Assembly (NCBI GenBank): GCA_946042285.1
Contig: CAMGDK010000033.1
Span: forward strand, 1 to 13,921
Length of the DNA: 13,921 bases
DNA from: an uncultured Clostridia bacterium
GTDB taxonomy: Bacteria > Bacillota > Clostridia > Oscillospirales > Acutalibacteraceae
Reading direction: 5' to 3'
The notes under the pieces were generated by a model that was not told the origin of the DNA, searched no databases, and saw nothing but the letters and a program-made list of their open reading frames with translations. This document shows positions 6,984 to 13,921 of the stretch, piece after piece. Each line of letters starts with the position of its first letter. Position 1 is the first letter of the stretch. The position numbers were made by a program, and so were the translations under genes.

Positions 6984-8474
6984 TTATTTTACGCTTTCAA
7001 GGAATTTGACAAATTGTGCTTTGCCCTTTTCCGTTCTTTCAAACACACCGCACTGCTCAAGAATTTCGGTAAATACAATACCGATTTCATCCTTAATTAT
7101 CTCATCTATATTATCAGCGTTAACATCATATTTTGCCTTAATCATATCCGCCCATTCGCTATGCTTAGCAAGCTCCTCGTTAGCGGAAATATCTTCACCG
7201 TTTACCATAGCTTTTGCAAGGTCTGCCATTTCCTTTTTGAGCCTTGACGGAAGAACGGCAAGTCCCATAACCTCAATTAAGCCGATATTCTCCTTCTTGA
7301 TATGGTGATGCTCGGGATGCGGATGGTAATAGCCCATTGGATATTCAGGAGTAGTGATATTATTTCTAAGAACAAGGTCGATTTCAAATTTGCCGTTTCT
7401 CATTCTTGTGATTGGAGTGATTGCATTATGCGGCTCACCGTCTGTTTCGGCAAGGACAAACGCTTCCTCGTCGGTATATTTCTCCCATGCGTTGAAAACA
7501 ATACCTGCCAAATCGGCGAGTCTGTCCTTATCGGCACAGGTAAGCCTTAATACGCTCATAGGCCACTTAACGATACCGCCCTCAACATCGTCGAAGCCGT
7601 CAAATTTGAAAGGAATTTCAATCGGTGCCTTTGCCATGGCAAACTCATAGTTACCGCCCTGGAAATGCTCGTGTGTAAGGATTGAGCCTCCCACAATTGG
7701 CAAGCCTGCATTTGAGCCTATGAAATAATGAGGAAAGATTTCAAGGAATGAAAGAAGCTTAACAATAGCCGCCTTATCTATCTTCATTGGAATATGCTCG
7801 GCATTAAATACAATACAATGCTCGTTATAATATACATAAGGTGAATACTGAAGGAAGAAATCAACACCGTCAAGCTTGATAGGAATAATCCTGTGATTTT
7901 CTCTTGCAGGGTGGTTTACTCTGCCTGCATAGCCCTCATTCTCCCTGCAAAGCTGACATTTCGGATAAGCGCTTTGCTTCATTGTTAATGCAGCCGCGAT
8001 AGCCTTTGGATCCTTTTCCGGCTTTGAGAGGTTAATTGTAATATCAATATCGCCGTACTCGGTTTTTGTTACCCACTTTACATCATTCTTGATTCTGTAT
8101 TCTCTTACATAATCTGTTTTCTTTGCAAAATCATAATAGTAATTAGTTGCGTCAACAGGAGATTTTTTGTATTCCTCATTAAACTTCTTAATAACCTCGG
8201 ACGGTCTTGGGGTTAACACACCCATAAGCCTTGTATCAAAAAGATCACGATAAACGACACTGTCCTCGCACAATCCCTTTTCAACCGCATAATCAAGGCA
8301 GGCAGCAAGGATTTCTTCAAGAGTATAATCACCCTTAACCTCCTCTTCCTCGTAAGCATCAATCGACAAGTTCATGCATAATTGGTTAATAGTGTAAACC
8401 TTATCCTCAGGCTCAATGAGGTTAGATTTAATTGCGTATTCTGCGAGTGCGTTAATTGCTTCAAATATATTCAT
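6984..8474 (-). CDS. galT: Class II UDP-glucose-hexose-1-phosphate uridylyltransferase
   Basis: This 496-residue cytoplasmic enzyme of the Leloir pathway transfers UMP between UDP-glucose and galactose-1-phosphate, giving glucose-1-phosphate and UDP-galactose. The length and sequence are those of the Gram-positive class II GalT, not the shorter class I enzyme of E. coli. The active site HEHFQ (268-272) sits in SILTHEHFQGG, with the second His as expected nucleophile. A CQLC pair (173-176), NHPARENHR and the C-terminal YHPHPEHHHIKKENIGLIEVMGLAVLP-like region are also typical. The start at 8474 follows AGGAGG at 8 nt. galK and galE, often next to this gene, are not in the window. It has its own promoter; no clear terminator follows it. 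Confidence 0.96.
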   Translation of the reverse strand: MNIFEAINALAEYAIKSNLIEPEDKVYTINQLCMNLSIDAYEEEEVKGDYTLEEILAACLDYAVEKGLCEDSVVYRDLFDTRLMGVLTPRPSEVIKKFNEEYKKSPVDATNYYYDFAKKTDYVREYRIKNDVKWVTKTEYGDIDITINLSKPEKDPKAIAAALTMKQSAYPKCQLCRENEGYAGRVNHPARENHRIIPIKLDGVDFFLQYSPYVYYNEHCIVFNAEHIPMKIDKAAIVKLLSFLEIFPHYFIGSNAGLPIVGGSILTHEHFQGGNYEFAMAKAPIEIPFKFDGFDDVEGGIVKWPMSVLRLTCADKDRLADLAGIVFNAWEKYTDEEAFVLAETDGEPHNAITPITRMRNGKFEIDLVLRNNITTPEYPMGYYHPHPEHHHIKKENIGLIEVMGLAVLPSRLKKEMADLAKAMVNGEDISANEELAKHSEWADMIKAKYDVNADNIDEIIKDEIGIVFTEILEQCGVFERTEKGKAQFVKFLESVK

Positions 8475-8501
8475 ACCATAATCCTCCTAATATTAAAATA
8501 C

Positions 8502-8529
8502 ATCATACCATAAAATATACAAATATCAA
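8502..8529 (-). promoter_or_regulatory. Promoter of galT
   Basis: On the minus strand -35 TTGATA (8529-8524), a 16-bp spacer and -10 TATGAT (8507-8502), with TGG just before it as an extended -10, lie about 28 bp before the galT start codon. The promoter is downstream of the ABC ATPase terminator. Confidence 0.7.
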
Positions 8530-8551
8530 AGATTTTTTTTGCAAATAATGC

Positions 8552-8577
8552 AAAAAAGAGCAGGAATAACCTGCTCT
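8552..8577 (-). terminator. Terminator of the ABC ATPase gene
   Basis: On the minus strand an 8-bp stem AGAGCAGG/CCTGCTCT (arms 8577-8570 and 8564-8557, loop of 5) is followed by a U run (8557-8552). It begins 9 bp after the ABC ATPase stop and isolates that gene from galT. Confidence 0.88.
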
Positions 8578-8586
8578 GAGATGTAT

Positions 8587-9333
8587 TTAGCCAAGGTCGA
8601 TAGGATTTTTGTTATCCTTTTTCGACTCTCTGCCGTATTTTGCTTCGTAGCCCGGATTGATATAATCCTCGATAACCTTACCGTCACGAACACGGATAAC
8701 ACGCTCTGCCTGCTCTGCAATCTCGTTATCGTGAGTGATAACGATAACAGTCCTGCCCTCGTCCTTGAGCTCGTGAAGAATTGCCATAACCTCTTTTGTT
8801 GAACGGGTGTCGAGATTACCTGTCGGCTCATCGGCAAGAATAACAGGAGGACGAGCTGCAATAGCTCTTGCAACGGCAACTCTCTGCTGCTGACCGCCCG
8901 ACATCTCCGCAGGCAAGTGATGCATACGCTTTTCAAGACCTACTCGCTTCAAGGCATCAACCGAAATTTCTCTTCTTTCAGCCTTACCCATTCCCCTGTA
9001 AACAAGAGGAAGCTCAACATTTTCAAGTGCCGAAAGAGACGGAATAAGATTAAAGCCCTGGAAGATAAATCCAATCTGCTCGTTACGGATAACGCTCATT
9101 TCATCATCGGTTAAATCGTCAACAAGATTGCCGTTAATGTAATACTCACCGCTTGTCGGAGTATCAAGAAGACCGAGCATATTCATAAGCGTTGATTTGC
9201 CGGAGCCCGACTGACCGATAATGGCAACAAATTCGCCCTCGTCAATTGTAATATCTACGCCGTCAAGCGCGTTAACTTGATTTTCACCGGGATTGTATAT
9301 TTTATATACATCTCGAACTTCTATAAGATGCAT
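8587..9333 (-). CDS. ABC transporter ATP-binding protein, MacB/LolD type
   Basis: This 248-residue cytoplasmic ATPase should drive a membrane ABC system of the MacB/LolD (FtsX-like permease) class, which moves lipoproteins, peptides or antimicrobials, or acts in cell-envelope signalling. All motifs are intact: Walker A GQSGSGKS (40-47), Q-loop Q92 in FIFQGFNL, signature MSGGQQQR (144-151), Walker B VILADEPTG (164-172) and the H-loop His201 in VITHD. A charged tail of about 25 residues (YEAKYGRESKKDNK) extends past the core and is longer than in minimal members. The start at 9333 follows GGAGG at 7 nt. No FtsX-like permease adjoins it; a strong terminator and a diverging spoVAC flank it. It may serve a permease coded elsewhere, so the substrate is open. 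Confidence 0.92.
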   Translation of the reverse strand: MHLIEVRDVYKIYNPGENQVNALDGVDITIDEGEFVAIIGQSGSGKSTLMNMLGLLDTPTSGEYYINGNLVDDLTDDEMSVIRNEQIGFIFQGFNLIPSLSALENVELPLVYRGMGKAERREISVDALKRVGLEKRMHHLPAEMSGGQQQRVAVARAIAARPPVILADEPTGNLDTRSTKEVMAILHELKDEGRTVIVITHDNEIAEQAERVIRVRDGKVIEDYINPGYEAKYGRESKKDNKNPIDLG

Positions 9334-9367
9334 AAAACAGCCTCCGTTTTACAAATTGTATATCATC

Positions 9368-9396
9368 ATTATACCGAACAGAATATTAAAAGTCAA
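9368..9396 (-). promoter_or_regulatory. Strong promoter of the ABC ATPase gene
   Basis: On the minus strand -35 TTGACT (9396-9391), a 17-bp spacer and consensus -10 TATAAT (9373-9368) lie about 35 bp before the start codon. An inverted repeat GTATA-N7-TATAC (9358-9374) overlaps the -10 and the predicted transcription start and could be an operator, but in DNA this AT-rich it could also be chance. Confidence 0.78.
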
Positions 9397-9483
9397 GCGT
9401 ATAATTGTTATGATATTGTAAATTGATAATTGCAAAATGAATATTTTTCAAAAAGCAACACATAACAAAAACGGAGTGATAAT

Positions 9484-9921
9484 ATGAGTATTAGCAAAGA
9501 CGATTACAGTAAAATGACAGACAAGGCGAGTCCTAACTCTCCCGTAGCCTTGAACTGTGTTAAGGCTTTTATCTTCGGTGGTGCGATATGCTGCTTTGGA
9601 CAACTGCTAATGACATTGCTTGAAAACGCAGGTCTCGGTCAAAAGGAGGTGCAGGCAGGAGTATCATCAATACTGATTATCATTACGGCGATTTTAACAG
9701 GAATCGGTGTATTTGATAAGATTGCAAGACATGCCGGTGCAGGAACAATAGTGCCTATCACAGGCTTTGCAAACAGTGTTGTGTCCCCTGCTCTCGAATT
9801 TCAGCATGAGGGTTTTGTGCTTGGTACGGCATCGCAAATGTTTACTATCGCAGGACCGGTCATAGCATACGGCACTGCAAGCTCGGTTATATACGGATTG
9901 ATATACTATATTATAAAATGA
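9484..9921 (+). CDS. spoVAC: Stage V sporulation protein AC (SpoVAC)
   Basis: This 145-residue membrane protein belongs to the SpoVAC family. SpoVA proteins sit in the inner membrane of the forespore and spore, where they take up dipicolinic acid during sporulation and release it at germination; B. subtilis SpoVAC behaves as a mechanosensitive channel. The sequence shows several hydrophobic segments (about 25-45, 60-80, 85-105 and 115-143). Family blocks are clear: NCVKAFIFGG, ILTGIGVFDKIARHAGAG, VPITGFANSVVSPALEF and MFTIAGPVIAYGTASSV. Full length is typical. ATG 9484 follows GGAGTGAT. SpoVAD and SpoVAEB, which usually follow it in an operon, are absent: the stop is directly followed by a terminator. 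It may be an extra copy, or the set may be scattered. Confidence 0.92.
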   Translation: MSISKDDYSKMTDKASPNSPVALNCVKAFIFGGAICCFGQLLMTLLENAGLGQKEVQAGVSSILIIITAILTGIGVFDKIARHAGAGTIVPITGFANSVVSPALEFQHEGFVLGTASQMFTIAGPVIAYGTASSVIYGLIYYIIK

Positions 9922-9923
9922 AG

Positions 9924-9950
9924 AAAGACCGTACTTCTTGTACGGTCTTT
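9924..9950. terminator. Terminator between spoVAC and the repeat-protein gene
   Basis: A perfect 11-bp stem AAAGACCGTAC/GTACGGTCTTT (arms 9924-9934 and 9940-9950, loop of 5) begins 2 bp after the spoVAC stop. The convergent repeat-protein gene stops at 9957, 6 bp from its far side. The U tract is short on the plus strand (TTTATC) and longer though broken on the minus strand, so it probably serves both genes. Confidence 0.85.
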
Positions 9951-9956
9951 ATCGTG

Positions 9957-12900
9957 TTATTTAGTTTTTACAGACTTAACCTTTGACCATGAGGAATATG
10001 CCTTAACTGTCTTTCCGCCTACCTTAGCATTTTTGTATGAGCGTACTCTTACATAATACTTTTTCTTAGCCTTTAGCTTTTTGATTGTTGCTGAGGCTGT
10101 ATTCTTCTTGATTGTAACGGTCTTTTTATTCTTCTTGAATTTCTTATCGGTTGAATACTGAACCTGATAGCCGTTTACGCCTGAAATCTTCTTCCATGTA
10201 GCCTTAAAGGATTTCTTGCCTTTTGTAAGCTTTTTGATAGATGTTGCCTTCGGCTTTGCTGTTGTTGCTTCAGCCTCTGTTACTGTTGTAGATGTAGTAA
10301 TTTCTGCCTGAGTAGTAGGCTGAGTTGTAGTAGGAGCCTGAGTAATCGGAGCCGTTGTTGATGTTGTAGGAGCTACTGTCGTCGAAGCAGTTGTAGGCTG
10401 AGTTGTAGTAGGAGCCTGAGTAGTAGGCTGAGTCGGTGTAGTCGGCTGAGACTGTGTTGTAGGCTGTGAAGGTGTCGGATCGGGTGTAGGAGTCACAAGC
10501 TTGTCAACATAATTGTCTGTGAATGCATATCCGCAAACAGTACAGGTGTATTCTGTATATCCTTCAGTTTCATATGTTGGCGGAACAATATTTTGAGAAA
10601 AGCTGTGGCAATCCTCTGTTATCTCCACATCGTAAGTAGTCTGACATTTTGTACATGTGTAAAGCTGAGTCTCACCCGCCAAGCAAACCTTTGTGTCATC
10701 CGACAGTACATAATCGTGATTACTTGTTGCCTCTGTGACATTTCTAAGGTCCTCGCTGCCGCAAGAGCATTGATACAAATCATAGCCGTTTAAACAACAG
10801 GTTGGAGCAATTGTTTCAACAAATATGTAGTTATGATTATGAATTTCCAAATCATTCTTTTCTGCATAATTTATAGCATCCTGTGAGTCGCTGATAATTG
10901 CTATTTGTGTGGAGCTGTCCTTGAATGCGTCATCAGCAATAACAATACTTTTATCAGGCAATTCGATAGTATCAATAGCATTACAGCCTACAAATGCATT
11001 AGAAGAAATGGTAAATGGTTCATTTTTATCCGAAAATTCGGAAACTGCTATGTATTCAAGATTATTACAAGAAACGAATGAATTTTCACCAATAGAATCT
11101 ATATCAGGAGCAATACTTACCGCTGCAATTTCATCAGCATAATCAGACCAAGGAGCTTCATTTTCTGCATAATTATATAGCTTACCCTGACCTGTAATAT
11201 TTAATAATCCGTTTGAATATAGAACAAATTCCGCATCATCGCCGCAGCTTCCGCTCAAAACTACATCGTCAAATTCTTCTTCATTACCTTGAGTCTCACT
11301 CTCCGAAAGAGACAAAACACTGAAATGTGACTCTACAACCTTTGAAATTGAATTTGCTGTTATTCTGTCTATTGGATTAGCACATTTTCCTTTTGGTGAG
11401 TTATCATTTTGATATTTTGCAGCGGCAGATTCATAGCAGGTTAAGAATTTATCACCGTAAACACAAATATCCTCTGTCATTTCAGGGAACTTGTAGCAAT
11501 CGAATTCCGATACCTTTTTCAAAACATTTCCGCTTTTTTTCATTCTGTAAGCAAATACCTGGGATTTATTCTTTCTTCCGTGAGAGCAGCTTACAGCCAT
11601 AAATAATTGATTATCATGAGTAAAAAACGCCACACCCTGCGACTTTAACGGAAGTTTGATTGTTGAATTGCTGATTTCAGTCAATGTTATCGAATTATAT
11701 GCTTTTAAAATACTGTTCTTTTCATTTTCTTTCTTTTCAACAAAATTACCAACATATACATATCCGCCGTAATAGGTTACAAATGAAGGATTAACATTTA
11801 CACCTATACATTTTGAAAATTCAACCTTAACAGCATCATTTCCCGAATTAGCTGCATTTACTATATCCGAATAATTAAGCATACATATCTGCTTATTATC
11901 GCTGTCGGCAACATAAATCAATCCGGCTTTTTGATTATATGATATACCGCCGACATGGCACTTGCTGTTGAGAACAACAGTAGTTAAATACTCATTTGTC
12001 TTTTTATCAAGAACATAAATTACAGAATTCTTCTTGCTTTCAGGTGCTGCTTTGCCCATCTCCTTATAATAATCATTTATTCCGTCATAGGCTGTTATAA
12101 GTATGTATGAGCCTGCAACGCATACACCCTGCGGAGTCATATAATTACTGTATGTTCCGTCGCCTGTATTTGTCTGCTCAATTCCGGGTATTATGCATTT
12201 AAAATTCTTGTATATTGAATCACGATATTTTGTGAATATAAACTTATCTAAAATGCTTTGAAATTTTGAAGAATACAAGCTGTTTGTTGAGGTTGGATGT
12301 GAAGCATCAAAATTATAATGAATAGTAGCAGTTGTAAGACATTCATTAGATGAACTAATACTGATTGCTTTCCATTCTGCTTCGGAGCCTGAATAATATA
12401 CATCGTTTAAATTGTAGCAATAATCAAATGCACTATTACCTATGCTTGTTACACTGTTTGGTATTGTTACACTTGTTAAGCTATAGCAATAAGCAAATGC
12501 ATCTCCACCTATGCTTGTTACACTGTTTGGTATTGTTACACTTGTTAAGCTTCTGCAATTATAAAATGCAAAATAACCTATTCTTGTTACACTGTTTGAA
12601 ATTGTTATACTTGTCAAGCTGCTGCAATATTCAAATGCATATTCACCTATAATTGTTACACTGTCAGGTATTGTTACACTTGTTAAGCTACTGCAATTAT
12701 AAAATGCATAATAACCTATGCTTGTTACGCTGTTTGGTATTGTATATGATGTTCTCGTGTTACCGATAGGATATTGAATTAACGCGGTTTTATCTTTGTT
12801 AAACAATACTCCGTCTTGTGAAGAATAGTTTTGATTATTGCCATCAACAATTATTTCTGATAAACTACTGCAACGATAAAATGCACCTACATCTATTCTT

Positions 12901-13676
12901 GTTACGCTGTTTGGTATTGTTACACTTGTTAATCTGCTGCAATCAGCAAATGCAGATTCACCTATGCTTGTTACGCTGTTTGGTATTGTTACACTTGTTA
13001 AGCTTATGCAACGATAAAATGCATCATCACCTATTCTTGTTACACTGTTTGGTATTGTATATGATGTTCTCGTGTTACCGATAGGACATTGAATTAACTC
13101 GGTTTTATCTTTGTTAAACAATACTCCGTCTTGTGAAGTATAGTTTTTATTATTGCCATCGACAATTATTTCTGATAAGCTACTACAACATACAAATGCA
13201 CGATCACCCATGTTTGTTACGCTGCTTGGTATTGTTACACTTGTCAAGCTGAAGCAGTAACCAAATGCACGACCTCCTATACTTGTTACGCTGTTTGGTA
13301 TTGTTACACTTGTTAAAGCGTAACAATCCCAAAATGCATTATCACCTATACTTGTTACACTATTTGGTATTGTTACACTTGTTAAGCTGCTGCAATCAGC
13401 AAATGTCCAAGCACCTATACTTGTTACGCCGTACTCTATTTCAACAGTTTTAACCGAAGAACGATTATTATACCATGGGGCAGAACTCTCCCAAGAATAG
13501 TCAGTCATTGGACCTGTACCGGAGATAGTCAAAAGTCCCGTTTCAGTATTGAGAGTATATGTAACACTCTTACCGCACGAGCCGGATAACTCCTGTGCAA
13601 ATACCTTTAGATTCAACCCTGCTGTAATGCTGATGAGCATTACGATTGACATAAATAAACTTAGCGCTTTTTTCAT
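9957..13676 (-). CDS. Large secreted BspA-like LRR protein with propeller-like and FN3 domains
   Basis: This 1239-residue exported protein probably acts in adhesion or in binding host or dietary ligands. In order: signal peptide (1-27, cleavage after VFA); a cap LSGSCG...GLLTISGTGPMTDY...APWY (30-70); twelve 23-residue LRR_5 repeats (about 76-425, consensus SLTSVTIPNSVTSIGxxAFxxC) with two inserts containing YTIPNSVT; an end cap YYSGSEAEWKAI (to about 452); a region of about 300 residues that reads like a beta-propeller (470-780, e.g. GLIYVADSDNKQICML); a second cap LSGSCG (807) with weaker LRRs (to about 940); three Cys modules (946-1060); a Thr/Pro/Gln-rich linker (1062-1141); and a very Lys-rich fibronectin type III domain (1142-1239). 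There is no LPXTG, dockerin or choline-binding repeat. The basic C-terminus may hold it to the wall. The start follows AGGGGGA at 8 nt. Confidence 0.9.
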   Translation of the reverse strand: MKKALSLFMSIVMLISITAGLNLKVFAQELSGSCGKSVTYTLNTETGLLTISGTGPMTDYSWESSAPWYNNRSSVKTVEIEYGVTSIGAWTFADCSSLTSVTIPNSVTSIGDNAFWDCYALTSVTIPNSVTSIGGRAFGYCFSLTSVTIPSSVTNMGDRAFVCCSSLSEIIVDGNNKNYTSQDGVLFNKDKTELIQCPIGNTRTSYTIPNSVTRIGDDAFYRCISLTSVTIPNSVTSIGESAFADCSRLTSVTIPNSVTRIDVGAFYRCSSLSEIIVDGNNQNYSSQDGVLFNKDKTALIQYPIGNTRTSYTIPNSVTSIGYYAFYNCSSLTSVTIPDSVTIIGEYAFEYCSSLTSITISNSVTRIGYFAFYNCRSLTSVTIPNSVTSIGGDAFAYCYSLTSVTIPNSVTSIGNSAFDYCYNLNDVYYSGSEAEWKAISISSSNECLTTATIHYNFDASHPTSTNSLYSSKFQSILDKFIFTKYRDSIYKNFKCIIPGIEQTNTGDGTYSNYMTPQGVCVAGSYILITAYDGINDYYKEMGKAAPESKKNSVIYVLDKKTNEYLTTVVLNSKCHVGGISYNQKAGLIYVADSDNKQICMLNYSDIVNAANSGNDAVKVEFSKCIGVNVNPSFVTYYGGYVYVGNFVEKKENEKNSILKAYNSITLTEISNSTIKLPLKSQGVAFFTHDNQLFMAVSCSHGRKNKSQVFAYRMKKSGNVLKKVSEFDCYKFPEMTEDICVYGDKFLTCYESAAAKYQNDNSPKGKCANPIDRITANSISKVVESHFSVLSLSESETQGNEEEFDDVVLSGSCGDDAEFVLYSNGLLNITGQGKLYNYAENEAPWSDYADEIAAVSIAPDIDSIGENSFVSCNNLEYIAVSEFSDKNEPFTISSNAFVGCNAIDTIELPDKSIVIADDAFKDSSTQIAIISDSQDAINYAEKNDLEIHNHNYIFVETIAPTCCLNGYDLYQCSCGSEDLRNVTEATSNHDYVLSDDTKVCLAGETQLYTCTKCQTTYDVEITEDCHSFSQNIVPPTYETEGYTEYTCTVCGYAFTDNYVDKLVTPTPDPTPSQPTTQSQPTTPTQPTTQAPTTTQPTTASTTVAPTTSTTAPITQAPTTTQPTTQAEITTSTTVTEAEATTAKPKATSIKKLTKGKKSFKATWKKISGVNGYQVQYSTDKKFKKNKKTVTIKKNTASATIKKLKAKKKYYVRVRSYKNAKVGGKTVKAYSSWSKVKSVKTK
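12404..13451 (-). repeat. Tandem 69-bp LRR-coding repeats with a 315-bp higher-order unit
   Basis: DNA coding for the LRR domain repeats every 69 bp (23 codons), with near-identical stretches such as ACTTGTTAAGCT and TGTTTGGTATTGTTACAC on the plus strand. A longer unit of 315 bp (one insert coding GNTRTSYTIPNSVT plus three LRRs, 105 codons) occurs twice: matching points are 12761 and 13076. Over roughly 110 bp of the insert I count about ten differences between copies. Likeness at DNA level, not only protein level, suggests recent duplication or gene conversion. It is not a CRISPR array: units are coding, in frame and have no unique spacers. Confidence 0.9.
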
Positions 13677-13706
13677 GTATTGTTCCCCCTAAAACTTCAT
13701 AACTTT

Positions 13707-13736
13707 ATACTATCATTGAATGGTATATTTTGTCAA
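13707..13736 (-). promoter_or_regulatory. Promoter of the LRR protein gene
   Basis: On the minus strand a consensus -35 TTGACA (13736-13731), an 18-bp spacer and -10 TAGTAT (13712-13707) lie about 30 bp before the start codon. The plus strand from 13707 to 13726 is an imperfect palindrome with arms ATACTAT and ATGGTAT spaced by 6 bp, covering the -10, which could be an operator. Confidence 0.6.
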
Positions 13737-13740
13737 TAAT

Positions 13741-13766
13741 AAAACGGGCGAACGATGTTCGCCCGT
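13741..13766 (-). terminator. Terminator of the right-edge gene
   Basis: On the minus strand a perfect 10-bp GC-rich stem ACGGGCGAAC/GTTCGCCCGT (arms 13766-13757 and 13753-13744, 3-nt loop) is followed by TTTTATTATT. It lies 45 bp after the stop of the partial right-edge gene and just upstream of the LRR gene promoter. The opposite strand has no good U tract, so it acts in the minus direction. Confidence 0.85.
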
Positions 13767-13811
13767 ACGGTTGATATGTTTAACCTGTTATGGAGATATA
13801 TCCCTACTGTA

Positions 13812-13921
13812 TTACAGCTGAAAATTCTCGATATAGCTGTCTATACAGGTTTGGATGATTTCCTCGGCAACCTCTCTCGGCTTAACCTCGGTTACGGATG
13901 TGCACTTATCATGCTCAAGAG
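13812..13921 (-). CDS. C-terminal end of an unidentified gene (partial)
   Basis: On the minus strand a frame open from the window edge codes 35 residues ending EEIIQTCIDSYIENFQL and stops at TAA (13814-13812). The other two frames on this strand hit stops at once or within ten codons. A terminator in the right place follows, and the codon use looks coding (a Glu/Lys/Val-rich helix). The fragment is too short to assign a family. Confidence 0.7.
   Translation of the reverse strand, partial: LEHDKCTSVTEVKPREVAEEIIQTCIDSYIENFQL

Noticed and set aside
6990..7012. Catabolite-repression (cre)-like site, TGAAAGCG on the minus strand
   Set aside because: Only one half fits, and it lies inside the galT 3' coding end, away from any clear promoter position.
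9439..9467. Forespore (sigma-G) promoter for spoVAC: GAATA-17-CATAACA
   Set aside because: The match to the known pattern is good (-35 full, -10 six of seven), but transcription would start at about 9474, inside the ribosome site GGAGTGAT, so the message would lose part of it. It may be chance in AT-rich DNA; 5' end mapping would decide.
12404..13451. CRISPR-like regular spacing of repeats
   Set aside because: Repeat and 'spacer' are both coding, in frame, and code for a recognised 23-residue LRR motif; there are no cas genes.
12365..13453. Leucine/histidine-rich repetitive open frames on the plus strand (12365-12652, 12818-13084, 13265-13453)
   Set aside because: They are antisense readings of the 69-bp LRR-coding repeat. 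They lack ribosome sites and signal sequences and are interrupted, so they are shadows of the minus-strand gene.

Overview
The window looks like a stretch of genome from a low-GC, spore-forming, anaerobic Firmicute, probably a gut Clostridia member of the Ruminococcus/Oscillospiraceae type. The basis is AT-rich intergenic DNA with strong AGGAGG ribosome sites and sigma-A-type promoters, a SpoVAC homologue, a class II (Gram-positive type) GalT, an iron-type alcohol dehydrogenase, a GH33 sialidase and a large BspA-like leucine-rich-repeat surface protein. Species cannot be set from this sequence. The first 44 bases are not biological: they are an untrimmed Illumina Nextera i5 adapter, so this edge is the end of an assembled contig.

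Layout, left to right. 1-44 adapter. 45-104 promoter, ribosome site and start codon of a minus-strand gene cut off by the contig end. 168-1478 (-) secreted zinc carboxypeptidase (M14) with an Ig-like domain. 1598-2806 (-) iron-containing alcohol dehydrogenase. 2947-4284 (+) sialidase without signal peptide. 4397-5917 (+) amylomaltase MalQ. 6001-6861 (-) lipoprotein resembling DUF4300. 6984-8474 (-) GalT. 8587-9333 (-) MacB/LolD-type ABC ATPase without a permease beside it. 9484-9921 (+) SpoVAC. 9957-13676 (-) 1239-residue secreted repeat protein. 13812-13921 (-) the last 35 codons of an unidentified gene.

The genes are mostly single transcription units. A promoter-like element can be placed upstream of nearly all of them, and most are followed by a hairpin terminator; two of these hairpins sit between convergent genes and can serve both. 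There is therefore little operon evidence, and the only plausible co-transcribed pair is galT with the lipoprotein gene behind it.

Functionally, MalQ (maltodextrin remodelling), GalT (Leloir galactose pathway) and the sialidase (sialic acid release) fit a glycan-using gut fermenter, with the alcohol dehydrogenase as an electron sink. The carboxypeptidase, lipoprotein and repeat protein are exported. I see no phage, IS element, CRISPR array, tRNA or rRNA and no clear multi-gene novel system. The points most worth checking are the mosaic repeat protein, the Arg-to-Ile change in the carboxypeptidase active site, the apparently intracellular sialidase and the isolated spoVAC.
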